Notes: generated by a model from the sequence alone, not told the origin. Counted from the first letter of the stretch, positions 46,209 to 54,468 are shown. The stretch is 64,000 nucleotides of DNA from Alcanivorax jadensis T9 (GCF_000756655.1 NZ_ARXU01000017.1:1-64000), one strand, 5' to 3'. Numbers and translations are program-made.

Positions 46209-46380
46209 TTTTACCACAGAGGGCACAGAGTTCGCTGAGGAAAACATCATCTCTGTGTTCGTTATGCCCTTGGTGGTGCACTGCTTTTCCTTGTCACGAC
46301 CCCATTCGCCCATTTCCATCGCAGGAAGCGTTGAACAAACCGCATTCCCGCCTTTCCTCAGTGAACTCTGTGGTAAAAAT
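46209..46380. repeat. ACCACAGAGGGCACAGAG palindromic element, copy 1
   Basis: The left arm starting TTTTACCACAGAGGGCACAG (46209) and the right arm ending CTCTGTGGTAAAAA (46366-46379) pair after skipping one internal unit. Further copies lie at 47491-47629 and 62098-62220. With the hairpin at 46446 it accounts for the gap 46170-46500, which shows no gene. Confidence 0.8.
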
Positions 46381-46445
46381 CAGCCTTTAACCGGCCGTCG
46401 ACACAAGCGTAGCCAGCCCTGATGTTTTTGGTCATTGAGGCCTTG

Positions 46446-46486
46446 GCGGGAAACGTGAAATAGTATTTCAAATACTGTTTCCCGCT
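46446..46486. repeat. Strong hairpin 3' of the quinone oxidoreductase gene
   Basis: GCGGGAAAC and GTTTCCCGC enclose the inner palindrome AGTATTTCAAATACT, with an asymmetric 7-base bulge (GTGAAAT). It may be a transcription barrier or mRNA-stabilising structure; no T tract follows on either side. Confidence 0.55.
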
Positions 46487-46500
46487 GGGCCTTGCTCATG

Positions 46501-47469
46501 TCAGTCGCCAACCACAATCACACGCTTGCCACTAAAGTCGTTACCGGCCATATGGTCGTGGGCGGCTTTGGCGTCGGTGAAGGGGAAGGTTTCCAGCGGC
46601 AGGGGCAGCAGGCGACCGCTGGCAAACAGGGGTGCAAGACGGTCATTGAAGACCTGCCCCATACGGATGCGGTTTTCCAGTGGCTGGCTGCGCATGGTCA
46701 TGCTTTTCAGGGTCTGGCGTTTCATCAGCAGGGCGCCCAGATTCAGCTCCGTGGTCAGCCCGCCAAGAATGCCGATATTCACCAGGGTGCCCTCGGCGCG
46801 CAGGCCGCCGAGCAGGGCGTTCCAGTCCGGGCCGACCATATCCAGAATTACCGCCACACCCTGTCCGTCGGTGAGCGCATCAAGCTGGGCTTTCAAGGTA
46901 CCGTCCTCGCACACCTGAGCCGCCAGGCCCATGTCGTTGGCGGTGTCCAGTTTACTCAGATCCCGGCTGCTGCCGATGGGGCGGGCGCCCAGCGCCGCGG
47001 CCAATTGGGTGGCGGCCAGGCCGACTCCGGCGGTGGCCGGGCGAATCAGGCACCACTGGCCGGGCTGCAAACCGCCTTCCAGAAACAACGCCCGGTAGGC
47101 GGTCAGAAACGCCTCGGGCAGGGTGGCGGCGCGGGCGAAGTCCATGCCCTCGGGAACGGTCAGCGCCTCCCGTTCGTGGGTGACGATCTGTTCGGCATAG
47201 GCACAACCGGGCACCAGGCCCATCACCGCATCGCCCACTTGCCGTTGCTGCACCCGCTCACCCACGGCGCTGACCACCCCGGCGTATTCCAGCCCGGGAA
47301 TGCGGCTGTCGGTGCCCGGCGGTGCCGGGTAGCGGCCCAGTACCTGCAACAGATCCGCCCGGTTCACGCCGATGGCTTTCACCTGCACGCAAATTTCCCC
47401 CGGCCCCGGTTGCAGGTCCGGCAGGGTGTCCAGTTGCAGTTGCTGATCCTCAATACACCAGGCACGCAT
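46501..47469 (-). CDS. Zinc-type alcohol dehydrogenase-like/quinone oxidoreductase
   Basis: 322-residue MDR-family quinone oxidoreductase (QOR/PIG3-like): VKAIGVNRADLLQVLGRYPAP, GLEYAGVVSAVGERV, LPEAFLTAYRALF and the nucleotide site ATAGVGLAATQLAAALGA; no structural-zinc cysteine cluster. It probably reduces quinones or enones with NADPH. It has a short intergenic region on each side, each containing an ACCACAGAG palindrome. It stands as a single gene on the minus strand. Confidence 0.9.
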   Translation of the reverse strand: MRAWCIEDQQLQLDTLPDLQPGPGEICVQVKAIGVNRADLLQVLGRYPAPPGTDSRIPGLEYAGVVSAVGERVQQRQVGDAVMGLVPGCAYAEQIVTHEREALTVPEGMDFARAATLPEAFLTAYRALFLEGGLQPGQWCLIRPATAGVGLAATQLAAALGARPIGSSRDLSKLDTANDMGLAAQVCEDGTLKAQLDALTDGQGVAVILDMVGPDWNALLGGLRAEGTLVNIGILGGLTTELNLGALLMKRQTLKSMTMRSQPLENRIRMGQVFNDRLAPLFASGRLLPLPLETFPFTDAKAAHDHMAGNDFSGKRVIVVGD

Positions 47470-47490
47470 GGCTGTGCTCCTATCAATAAT

Positions 47491-47629
47491 GGTTTACCAC
47501 AGAGGGCACAGAGTGCACTGAGAAAACCCCTTGCCTGGAAGGCCTGTAAGCGGCTTTCAGAAACCAGCGGCGTTGCAAACAGCAGTTTGTTTTTCTCTGT
47601 GTACTCGGTGACCTCTGTGGTGAAAAAAC
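47491..47629. repeat. ACCACAGAGGGCACAGAG palindromic element, copy 2
   Basis: The left arm GGTTTACCACAGAGGGCACA (47491) and the right arm ACCTCTGTGGTGAAAA (47611-47626), preceded by TTTTCTCTGTGTACT, flank an interior of about 60 bases. It fills the divergent gap between the quinone oxidoreductase and the metallo-hydrolase genes. Confidence 0.8.
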
Positions 47630-47641
47630 AAAAGGTTGGTT

Positions 47642-48661
47642 ATGTCACTACACTATCCGTTCACTGATCTGCCGCCGGCAGGCCAGCGTTTCAAGGTGGC
47701 CGACGGGGTTTACTGGCTGCGTTTCCCGCTGCCCTTTGCCCTCGACCATATCAATCTCTGGTTGCTGGAAGATAACCATGGCTGGGTAATCGTGGATACC
47801 GGCCTGGGAGTGCGCCGCAGCCGGGACATCTGGCAGCAGCTGTTGGCCGAACAACTGGACGGCAAGCCGGTGACCCGCATCATCGTCACCCATTACCACC
47901 CGGACCATCTCGGCATGGCCGGCTGGCTGCAGCAACACTGCCAGGCACCGGTGATCATGAGCCGCGGCGAGTGGCAACTGGCCAGCCATATCTGTGACGC
48001 CAGCGATGAACAGACCATCCAGCGCTTCAAGCATTTTCTCGGCAGCCATGGCCTGCAGGGCGACAACCTGGACAAGGTGGCCGGCAAGGGCAATGGCTTC
48101 CGCCGGGTGGTGATGCCCATGCCGACTGACCCGCAATTTGTCGGCGCCGGTGACAGCCTGACTATCAATGGTCAGCACTGGCAGATTCACATCGGTCGTG
48201 GCCATGCTCCCGAGCACCTGTGTCTGTACCGGAATGACGACCGCTTGCTGATCAGCGGCGACCAGGTGTTGCCCACCATTTCCAGCAATCTTATGGTGCG
48301 GCCCACGGAACCGGAGGCGAACCCGGTGGTAGCGTTTGTGGACAGCCTCAAGGCAATTCGCGATGCCCTGCCGCAGGACACCCTGGTGTTGCCGGCCCAC
48401 GGCCTGCCGTTCCGGGGTCTGCATCACCGAATCAATGCGCTGGTCGCCCATCACGACCAGCAACTGGACCAGGTACAGGCCGCCTGCCGTCATCACCCCC
48501 ACAACGCCCACGATATTCTGCCGGTGATGTTCAACCGGGAGCTGGATGTGCAGCAGCTCATGTTTGCCATGGGTGAAAGCATTGCGCATCTCAATTGTCT
48601 GGTGGAGCAGGGGCGGGTGCAGCGCGAAGACCGCGATGGGATCTGGCACTTCGCGGCCTGA
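47642..48661 (+). CDS. MBL-fold metallo-hydrolase
   Basis: A 339-residue metallo-beta-lactamase-fold protein with the metal motif THYHPDHLG (HxHxDH) near residue 82, further ligands in GRGHAPEHLC and LPAHGLPF, and a C-terminal winged-helix-like extension (LVEQGRVQREDRDGIWHFAA), as in the LACTB2/glyoxalase-II-like hydrolases. It probably cleaves a thioester or phosphodiester bond. ATG at 47642 lies after AAAGG. It is alone on the plus strand and followed immediately by a heptad element. Confidence 0.88.
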   Translation: MSLHYPFTDLPPAGQRFKVADGVYWLRFPLPFALDHINLWLLEDNHGWVIVDTGLGVRRSRDIWQQLLAEQLDGKPVTRIIVTHYHPDHLGMAGWLQQHCQAPVIMSRGEWQLASHICDASDEQTIQRFKHFLGSHGLQGDNLDKVAGKGNGFRRVVMPMPTDPQFVGAGDSLTINGQHWQIHIGRGHAPEHLCLYRNDDRLLISGDQVLPTISSNLMVRPTEPEANPVVAFVDSLKAIRDALPQDTLVLPAHGLPFRGLHHRINALVAHHDQQLDQVQAACRHHPHNAHDILPVMFNRELDVQQLMFAMGESIAHLNCLVEQGRVQREDRDGIWHFAA

Positions 48662-48672
48662 TCAAGAAGGTG

Positions 48673-48835
48673 AGCTACAAGCTTCAAGCTGCAAGATACA
48701 AGGCACGGAGAACGGTATAGCCATCCGACCAGCGCTTTCCTCCGCGTTGCAGCAAACGCTGTAACGCGGGCATGGCTTGGCAGTTTATTCGTGGCTCGCA
48801 CGCGCCTTGTAGCTTGTAACTTGAAGCTTGTAACT
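48673..48835. repeat. Heptad-type palindromic element (AGCTACA type)
   Basis: The left arm 48673-48700 is four 7-mers (AGCTACA, AGCTTCA, AGCTGCA, AGATACA); the right arm 48808-48835 is the reverse complement of AGCTACA/AGCTTCA/AGTTACA-type units. The loop of about 107 bases contains CGCGTT/AACGCG and TAGCCAT/ATGGCT pairings. It fills the gap between two convergent genes. Confidence 0.85.
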
Positions 48836-48839
48836 CTTC

Positions 48840-50252
48840 TCATAACCACTGCCCCAACACCCCGATCCACAACGCCAGCATCGGCACCACCAACAAGAAA
48901 AAGACCCCATTCCAGCGCCAGGCAATCCGGTAGGGCGAGCGGCTGATCAATTGGCTGAGGACCAGCATGGACGCGGTGAAGGGTGAGGAGATCATCGACA
49001 GGCTCCAGGCGCACATCAGGCCCACGGCCAGCAGGCGGGGATCGGCGCCCACACCATCGCCCAGCAGCGATGCCAGTAGCGTTACCGACACAATCGGGTT
49101 GAGGCCGATCTGGGCCAGCGCCACTACCAGCAACATGGCGGCCACGGCCATGGCGGCGCCCTGAAGATGAGTGGCCAACAGCATCTCATGCAGCATCTGC
49201 GGGTCAATCAATGGCGTGATCAGCGCGCCAAGGCAGGCGGAGCCGCCCAGCACCGCAATTTCACCCCGGTTGGCGCCAAAGATCAGCCGGGAATGTCGCC
49301 CCAGTAATGTCAGTGCCCGAGGCAAGCCGGTGCCGCCACCCAGTCGCTGCCGTTGCAGGGCCATCCACAAAATAGCTGACAACGGACAGGCCACCAGCAC
49401 CGCCACCGGTAGACGCAGCTCGGCTGCTATCGATACCGCAAAGACTCCCAGGGTGATCGCCAGCGCCAGCAGGGTGAATTGCCACAAGGGTGTCAGGGAG
49501 GGTGGCGCAGTGTGTGGAACGCGGCTGGCCAGATGACCGGGCCGCAGTTGCCAGTCCAACCACCAGCCCAGCAGGAAGAACAGGCCGGCGGTGGGCAGTG
49601 CCACCGGCGCCAGTGTGGCCCAGGTAAGGCTCGGCATATTGGCCAGGATCACCGCCATGGTGATGCCCAGTGGTGACACCAGCGGTGCCAGGGCAAAACC
49701 TCGCAGAATCGACAGCATCATGCGTCGCTCCCGCGCCGCCTGAATATCATCATGGCCACCGGCGGCTTTCAGGGTATTGCTGCGCAGTACCATGGCGCCG
49801 AACAGATTGAGCACGCCGATATTGATGATCACCCCGAACAGGGCGGTGCCCAGTGACAGGGTGGGATAACGCAGGGCCGGTTTCTGGCGGATCAGGGTAG
49901 TGCCGGCCTCGCGCACCAGCCGCGAGCGCATGGCGGAGACCCGCAGCAGACCCAGGGACGACACAAAGGTGGCAAAGAAACAGAGCCGGTCGAGAGCCTG
50001 TAGCAGAATGGGGATAGGGTGGGTTTCACGCCAGACAACCACGCCGGCCATGGCGATAACCACCAGCAGAATCCCCTTTGCCATCCGTGTCTGGCGCGGC
50101 CATTGCACCAGCAGATAAAGCAGCAGTGCGATCCGCGCCAGCCAGGCACCGGCTTGCAGATCAAGCACCAGAAACAGCAGGGTGCCCAGCATGCACAGGG
50201 GAAGGGTGGTGTTAAGCGCTTTACTCAATCGCCGTGGGAGCCATGCTTGCAT
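48840..50252 (-). CDS. Multi-pass inner-membrane protein, unknown transporter-like
   Basis: 470 residues and about 12 hydrophobic segments, with re-entrant-looking Gly/Pro-rich motifs (GFALAPLVSPLGITMAVILA and ALAQIGLNPIVSVTLL). The pattern is reminiscent of ion-transporter-superfamily anion or organic-acid carriers, but I do not recognise the family. The frame opens at ATG 50252, which lies inside the REP-like palindrome, giving MQAWLPRR; no good ribosome site is seen there. Alternative starts are TTG 50228 and ATG 50192, the latter directly before the first hydrophobic helix. It is convergent with the metallo-hydrolase gene. Confidence 0.75.
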   Translation of the reverse strand: MQAWLPRRLSKALNTTLPLCMLGTLLFLVLDLQAGAWLARIALLLYLLVQWPRQTRMAKGILLVVIAMAGVVVWRETHPIPILLQALDRLCFFATFVSSLGLLRVSAMRSRLVREAGTTLIRQKPALRYPTLSLGTALFGVIINIGVLNLFGAMVLRSNTLKAAGGHDDIQAARERRMMLSILRGFALAPLVSPLGITMAVILANMPSLTWATLAPVALPTAGLFFLLGWWLDWQLRPGHLASRVPHTAPPSLTPLWQFTLLALAITLGVFAVSIAAELRLPVAVLVACPLSAILWMALQRQRLGGGTGLPRALTLLGRHSRLIFGANRGEIAVLGGSACLGALITPLIDPQMLHEMLLATHLQGAAMAVAAMLLVVALAQIGLNPIVSVTLLASLLGDGVGADPRLLAVGLMCAWSLSMISSPFTASMLVLSQLISRSPYRIAWRWNGVFFLLVVPMLALWIGVLGQWL

Positions 50253-50294
50253 GGCGAATCAGCACGCCCTTCGCCATGCAAGCATAGCTCCTAC
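50234..50294. repeat. REP-like palindrome (GGAGCCATGC family)
   Basis: GTGGGAGCCATGCTTGCATG (50234) and its partner ending GCATAGCTCCTAC (50294) flank an 11-base loop. It overlaps the annotated 5' end of the membrane-protein gene and lies 8 bp from the acyl-CoA dehydrogenase stop codon. Confidence 0.8.
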
Positions 50295-50302
50295 AGGGAG
50301 GA

Positions 50303-51523
50303 TCATGATTGTGCTGCCTGCCGGGCCAGCTCCCGGGCAATGACGATCTGCTGGATCTGGGTGGTGCCTTCGTAGATCCGAAACAGGCGCACGTCACGGT
50401 AGAAACGTTCCACCGCATAGTCAGCCATATAACCGGCACCGCCATGAATCTGCACCGCCCGGTCGGCCACGCGGCCTACCATTTCGGAACAGAACAACTT
50501 GCAGCAGGACGCATCCAGGCTGACCTTTTCACCCCGGTCCTTGCTGCGGGCCGCTTCCAGCACCATGGACCGGCCGGCGAACATTTCCGCGCGGGAATCC
50601 GCCAGCATGGCCTGGATCAGTTGGTGCTCGATGATGGGTTTACCGAACTGTTTGCGTTCGGCGGCAAAATTCACTGCGTCTTCGATCAGTCGTGTGGCCA
50701 CGCCCACACAGATGGCAGAGATATGCAGACGGCCACGGTCCAGGACTTTCATGGCGGTCTTGAAACCCACGCCTTCCTTGCCGCCGATGATGTTCTCGGC
50801 GGGCACCCGGCAGTTATCGAAAATGATGTCGCAGGTGTGGGCGCCTTTCTGGCCCATCTTCACGTCGGCCTTGCCGCGGGAAATACCGGGGGTATCCCCT
50901 TCCACAATAAAGGCGGTGACGCCGCCGCCACCCTGGATTTCCGGGTTGGTGCGTGCCATTACCGTAAACAAGCCCGCACGGGGACCATTGGTGATGTAGC
51001 GCTTGGTGCCATTGAGAATGTAGTGGTCGCCGTCACGCTGGGCGCGGGTTTTCACTGAGCCGGAATCTGAGCCCACATCCGGCTCGGTGAGACAGAAGGC
51101 GCCGATCACCTCGCCGGTGGCCAGTGGAGGGACGTACTTCTGCTTCTGCTCTTCGGTACCATCAATGAGAATGCCCTGGGCACCGATGCCATTATTGGTG
51201 CCCATCAGGGAGCGGAACGCCGGGGAGGTACGGCCCAGCTCGAAGGCCACCAGCACTTCCTCCTCCATGGTCAGCCCCAGACCGCCATATTCTTCCGGGA
51301 TCGACAGACCGAATAGCCCCATGGCCTTCATGTCGGCGACAATGTCCTCGGGAATGGTGTCCGTCTCGGCCACGTGCTGCTCGGCAGGCACCAGCCGTTC
51401 ACGGACAAAGCGGGCAATGGTATCGGTCAGTTGAGTGAGGGTTTCGGCATCACGGATCATGGTCGGGTCCGGCTGTAGCGTGGCTTCTTTTAGGGGGGTT
51501 ATCGCAGGGCGAATCTCTTGCAT
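50303..51523 (-). CDS. Acyl-CoA dehydrogenase family protein
   Basis: 406 residues with all three family domains: GLSIPEEYGGLGLTMEEE, FCLTEPDVGSDSGSVKTRA, and a C-terminal RKQFGKPIIEHQLIQAMLAD; the catalytic glutamate is expected in RIYEGTTQIQQIVIAR. It is similar to short/branched-chain and pimeloyl-type dehydrogenases. Two starts are possible: ATG 51523 (used) or ATG 51460, which would remove a non-conserved 21-residue leader. A perfect GTTATT/AATAAC palindrome lies upstream at 51556. It is divergent from the thiolase gene. Confidence 0.92.
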   Translation of the reverse strand: MQEIRPAITPLKEATLQPDPTMIRDAETLTQLTDTIARFVRERLVPAEQHVAETDTIPEDIVADMKAMGLFGLSIPEEYGGLGLTMEEEVLVAFELGRTSPAFRSLMGTNNGIGAQGILIDGTEEQKQKYVPPLATGEVIGAFCLTEPDVGSDSGSVKTRAQRDGDHYILNGTKRYITNGPRAGLFTVMARTNPEIQGGGGVTAFIVEGDTPGISRGKADVKMGQKGAHTCDIIFDNCRVPAENIIGGKEGVGFKTAMKVLDRGRLHISAICVGVATRLIEDAVNFAAERKQFGKPIIEHQLIQAMLADSRAEMFAGRSMVLEAARSKDRGEKVSLDASCCKLFCSEMVGRVADRAVQIHGGAGYMADYAVERFYRDVRLFRIYEGTTQIQQIVIARELARQAAQS

Positions 51524-51555
51524 CGCACTCTGTCACGGCCTATCCTGCTCGTCAA

Positions 51556-51570
51556 GTTATTCAAAATAAC
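51556..51570. promoter_or_regulatory. Candidate operator GTTATT-CAA-AATAAC
   Basis: Perfect 6-bp inverted repeat 33 bp upstream of the acyl-CoA dehydrogenase start (minus strand), next to a TTGACG that could be its -35 element. It could bind a fatty-acid-responsive regulator. Confidence 0.4.
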
Positions 51571-51592
51571 ATTCCGCACAGCGGACAAGAGC

Positions 51593-51763
51593 AGTTGAAA
51601 GTGTAAAGTTCAAAGTTGAAACGCGACTGAGTCAGTCGCCACCCCTTGCACTCATTCCCTCGCAATGGCGGGCTTGAGAGCCAGCATTGGGGCGCGACGA
51701 TATCGCTTATCGAATGGCAGATTCCCATCCCGCGTTTCAACGTTAAACTTTGAACGTTCAACT
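51593..51763. repeat. Heptad-type palindromic element (AGTTGAA type)
   Basis: The left arm 51593-51620 is four 7-mers of AGTTGAA/AGTTCAA type; the right arm 51736-51763 is an opposing set. The loop of about 115 bases contains further complementary pieces. It fills most of the divergent region between the acyl-CoA dehydrogenase and thiolase genes and ends 20 bp before the thiolase start. Confidence 0.85.
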
Positions 51764-51783
51764 CTCTGAATGGGAGAGTGCAA

Positions 51784-52986
51784 ATGCTGGATGCCTATAT
51801 TTACGACGGCCTGCGAACCCCCTTTGGTCGCCATGGTGGCGCCCTGGCACCGGTGCGACCGGATGATCTGTTGGCCGGGGTGATCCGTGAGCTGGTGCAG
51901 CGCAACGGGTTCGAGCTGTCCCGCTATGAAGACGTGGTGATCGGTAATACCAATCAGGCCGGGGAGGATGCCCGCAATGTGGCGCGCCACGCCGGGTTGC
52001 TGGCGGGGCTGCCGGAATCCGTGGCCGGGATAACCGTTAACCGCCTGTGTGGCAGTGGCCTGGCGGCGACGCTGGATGCCGCGCGCATGGTGACGGTGGG
52101 CGAGGGCGAGCTGATCGTGTCTGGCGGTACCGAATCCATGAGCCGGGCGCCCTTTGTGATGGCCAAGGCGGAGAAAGCCTTTAGCCGCGACATGACCATT
52201 TTCGATAGCACCATCGGTGCCCGCTTTCCCAACCCGGCCATTCTCCGCCAGTTCGGTGCCGACACCATGCCGGAAACCGCCCAGAACGTGGCGGACGATC
52301 TGGGCATCAGCCGTGACGCATCGGATGCGTTTGCCGCCCGCTCGCAGCAGCGCTACCAGGCCGCCCGGGAGCGCGGTTTCTACCAGGCAGAAATCCTGCC
52401 GGTCACCGTTCCCCAGGGCCGCAAGAAAGATCCGCTGACTGTGGCAGAGGATGAGCATCCCCGTGCCGGCACCACTGCCGAAAAATTGGCAAAACTGCCT
52501 GCTATCGTTGAGGGTGGCACCATCACCGCAGGGAATGCATCGGGCGTGAATGACGGCGCGGCGGCACTGATTATCGGTTCTCGCGCTGCCGGTGATGCGG
52601 CGGGCATTGCGCCCCGCGCACGGATTCTCGCCGGTGCCGTGGCCGGTGTGGCGCCCCGTGTGATGGGGCTGGGACCGGTAGAGGCCTGCAACAAGGCACT
52701 GGCCCGGGCCGGGCTGACCCTGGACCAGATGGATGTGATCGAAATTAACGAGGCGTTCGCCACCCAGGTCTTAGGCTGTTGCAAGCAGCTGGGCCTGGCC
52801 GGCGATGATGAACGCCTGAACCCGAATGGTGGCGCCATTGCCGTGGGCCATCCACTGGGGGCGTCCGGCGCCCGCCTGGCCCTTACCGCCATGCGCCAGC
52901 TGGAAGCCAGCGGTGGCCGCTATGCACTGGTCAGCCTCTGTATTGGTGTGGGGCAGGGCGTGGCCATGGTGATTGAAAGGCAATGA
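51784..52986 (+). CDS. Acetyl-CoA acyltransferase (thiolase)
   Basis: A 400-residue thiolase. The nucleophile Cys89 lies in NRLCGSGLAA; the C-terminal histidine is in AVGHPLGASGARLALT and the second cysteine in SLCIGVGQGVAM. The sequence RTPFGRHGGALAPVRPDDL is typical of PcaF/AtoB-like enzymes, so it may act on 3-oxoadipyl-, acetoacetyl- or 3-oxoacyl-CoA. ATG 51784 follows GGGAGAG; a GTG at 51778 is the alternative. It is upstream of a glutaryl-CoA dehydrogenase homologue; together they could finish dicarboxylate or lysine/aromatic breakdown to acetyl-CoA. Confidence 0.92.
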   Translation: MLDAYIYDGLRTPFGRHGGALAPVRPDDLLAGVIRELVQRNGFELSRYEDVVIGNTNQAGEDARNVARHAGLLAGLPESVAGITVNRLCGSGLAATLDAARMVTVGEGELIVSGGTESMSRAPFVMAKAEKAFSRDMTIFDSTIGARFPNPAILRQFGADTMPETAQNVADDLGISRDASDAFAARSQQRYQAARERGFYQAEILPVTVPQGRKKDPLTVAEDEHPRAGTTAEKLAKLPAIVEGGTITAGNASGVNDGAAALIIGSRAAGDAAGIAPRARILAGAVAGVAPRVMGLGPVEACNKALARAGLTLDQMDVIEINEAFATQVLGCCKQLGLAGDDERLNPNGGAIAVGHPLGASGARLALTAMRQLEASGGRYALVSLCIGVGQGVAMVIERQ

Positions 52987-52988
52987 AT

Positions 52989-53016
52989 AATTAATAGTTA
53001 ATAGTTAATAATTAAT
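52989..53016. repeat. Solo heptad array (AGTTAAT type)
   Basis: Four 7-mers, AATTAAT, AGTTAAT, AGTTAAT and AATTAAT, begin 3 bp after the thiolase stop codon. No opposing arm is found before the next gene. Confidence 0.7.
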
Positions 53017-53026
53017 AACGAAACCC

Positions 53027-53064
53027 GCAGGGCGGAGATTTCCTGCCGGAAATGTCCGCCCTGC
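53027..53064. repeat. Strong hairpin between thiolase and GCDH genes
   Basis: GCAGGGCGGAGATTTCC and GGAAATGTCCGCCCTGC pair at 16 of 17 positions around the loop TGCC. There is no T tract, so it is more likely an mRNA-processing or stability structure than a terminator. It ends 25 bp before the next start codon. Confidence 0.7.
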
Positions 53065-53088
53065 GGAATGAAACGAACAGGATTACTA

Positions 53089-54255
53089 ATGCAGAGATTC
53101 GACTGGAAAGATCCGTTGTTGCTGGAAACCCAGCTCACCGAAGACGAGCGCATGATTCGTGATGCGGCCCATGATTACTGCCAGAGCAAACTGATGCCCC
53201 GAGTGCTGGAAGCCAACCGGCACGAGATTTTTCACCGGGAAATCATGACGGAAATGGGCGAGCTGGGTTTTCTCGGCCCCACCATTCCCGAGCAGTATGG
53301 CGGTGCCGGTGTGAACCATGTGAGCTACGGTCTGGTGGCCCGGGAAGTGGAACGGGTGGACTCCGGTTATCGCTCGGCCATGAGCGTACAGTCGTCACTG
53401 GTAATGTTCCCGATTCATGCCTTTGGCAGTGAAGCGGTGCGCCAGAAATACCTGCCGAAACTGGCCACCGGCGAGTGGGTCGGCTGCTTCGGTCTCACCG
53501 AGCCGGATCACGGTTCCGATCCGGGTTCCATGAGCACCCGCGCCAGGAAGGTGGACGGTGGCTACCTGCTCAACGGCGCCAAGACCTGGATTACCAATTC
53601 GCCCATTGCCGATGTGGCGGTGGTGTGGGCCAATCTGGACGGCAAGATCACCGGCTTTGTGGTGGAACGCAGCTTTGACGGTTTCACCACCCCGAAGATC
53701 GAAGGCAAGTTCTCCCTGCGCGCCTCCATCACCGGGCAGATCATGCTGGATGACTGCTTCGTACCGGACGAAAACCGCCTGGACGTAGAGGGGCTGAAAG
53801 GGCCGTTCAGCTGCCTGAACAAGGCCCGTTACGGGATCAGCTGGGGTGCCATGGGCGCGGCGGAATTCTGCTGGCAGGCAGCACGCCAGTACACCCTGGA
53901 TCGCAAGCAGTTTGGCCGGCCACTGGCCGCTACCCAACTGATCCAGAAAAAGTTGGCGGACATGCAGACCGAAATTACCTTGGGCCTGCAGGGCGCGCTA
54001 CAGCTGGGCCGACTGATGGATGCCGGCAACTGGGCGCCGGAAATGGTGTCGCTGATGAAACGCAACAACTGCGGCAAGGCCATCGATATCGCCCGCCAGG
54101 CCCGTGACATGCACGGTGGCAACGGTATCAGCGACGAGTACCATGTGATCCGCCATGTGATGAACCTGGAGGCGGTAAACACCTACGAGGGCACCCATGA
54201 TGTTCACGCCCTGATTCTGGGCCGGTCCCAGACCGGGATTCCGGCTTTCGGTTGA
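53089..54255 (+). CDS. gcdH: Glutaryl-CoA dehydrogenase-like acyl-CoA dehydrogenase
   Basis: A 388-residue acyl-CoA dehydrogenase of the glutaryl-CoA branch: [65 protein letters not shown] and catalytic Glu in [19 protein letters not shown] all fit the GcdH pattern. It oxidatively decarboxylates glutaryl-CoA to crotonyl-CoA in lysine, tryptophan or dicarboxylate catabolism. ATG 53089 has AGGA upstream; an in-frame extension to 53068 is weak. The gene symbol is by family resemblance. Confidence 0.92.
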   Translation: MQRFDWKDPLLLETQLTEDERMIRDAAHDYCQSKLMPRVLEANRHEIFHREIMTEMGELGFLGPTIPEQYGGAGVNHVSYGLVAREVERVDSGYRSAMSVQSSLVMFPIHAFGSEAVRQKYLPKLATGEWVGCFGLTEPDHGSDPGSMSTRARKVDGGYLLNGAKTWITNSPIADVAVVWANLDGKITGFVVERSFDGFTTPKIEGKFSLRASITGQIMLDDCFVPDENRLDVEGLKGPFSCLNKARYGISWGAMGAAEFCWQAARQYTLDRKQFGRPLAATQLIQKKLADMQTEITLGLQGALQLGRLMDAGNWAPEMVSLMKRNNCGKAIDIARQARDMHGGNGISDEYHVIRHVMNLEAVNTYEGTHDVHALILGRSQTGIPAFG

Positions 54256-54280
54256 GGCCGGTTCGCTATGAATGCTCTGA

Positions 54281-54306
54281 AGCCCCGGCAAGCCGGGGCT
54301 TTTTTG
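54281..54306 (+). terminator. Rho-independent terminator
   Basis: AGCCCCGGC/GCCGGGGCT stem with a short AA loop and six T residues, 26 bp after the GCDH stop codon. Confidence 0.95.
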
Positions 54307-54310
54307 TGCC

Positions 54311-54418
54311 GGCTCGCCCTGGCTGGATCAGGAGCAAGCGCATACCCTGGAGGAAAAGGCCCATAAGGTGTGCTGCCTCCCGCGGCATATTGATGTGGAG
54401 CTGGTCGTTACCGTTTAA
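54311..54418 (+). pseudogene. Decayed 3' remnant of an Ohr/OsmC-type peroxide reductase gene
   Basis: One frame reads WLDQEQAHTLEEKAHKVC, then CLPRHIDVELVVTV and a stop. It resembles the C-terminus of Ohr, where L-D-x-E-x-A precedes a K-A-H-x-V-C-P-Y-S segment containing the reactive cysteine and ends in N-I-D-V-x-L-x-V. Relative to that pattern roughly four codons after the cysteine are missing, and no start or upstream part exists; the preceding terminator truncates it. Found by eye only. Confidence 0.55.
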
Positions 54419-54438
54419 AGACATCGTTGAAGAAAAGT

Positions 54439-54468
54439 AAAAAAGCAGCCCCAGTGGGCTGCTTTTTT
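54439..54468. terminator. Bidirectional rho-independent terminator
   Basis: AAAAAAGCAGCCC and GGGCTGCTTTTTT form a stem with A and T tracts on both sides. It lies 20 bp after the ohr-like remnant and may be the original terminator of that lost gene. Confidence 0.92.

Noticed and set aside
48673-48835. Possible CRISPR-like array because of short regularly repeated units
   Set aside because: Units are 7 bp without spacers and form inverted arms; there are no cas genes and no 25-40-bp direct repeats.
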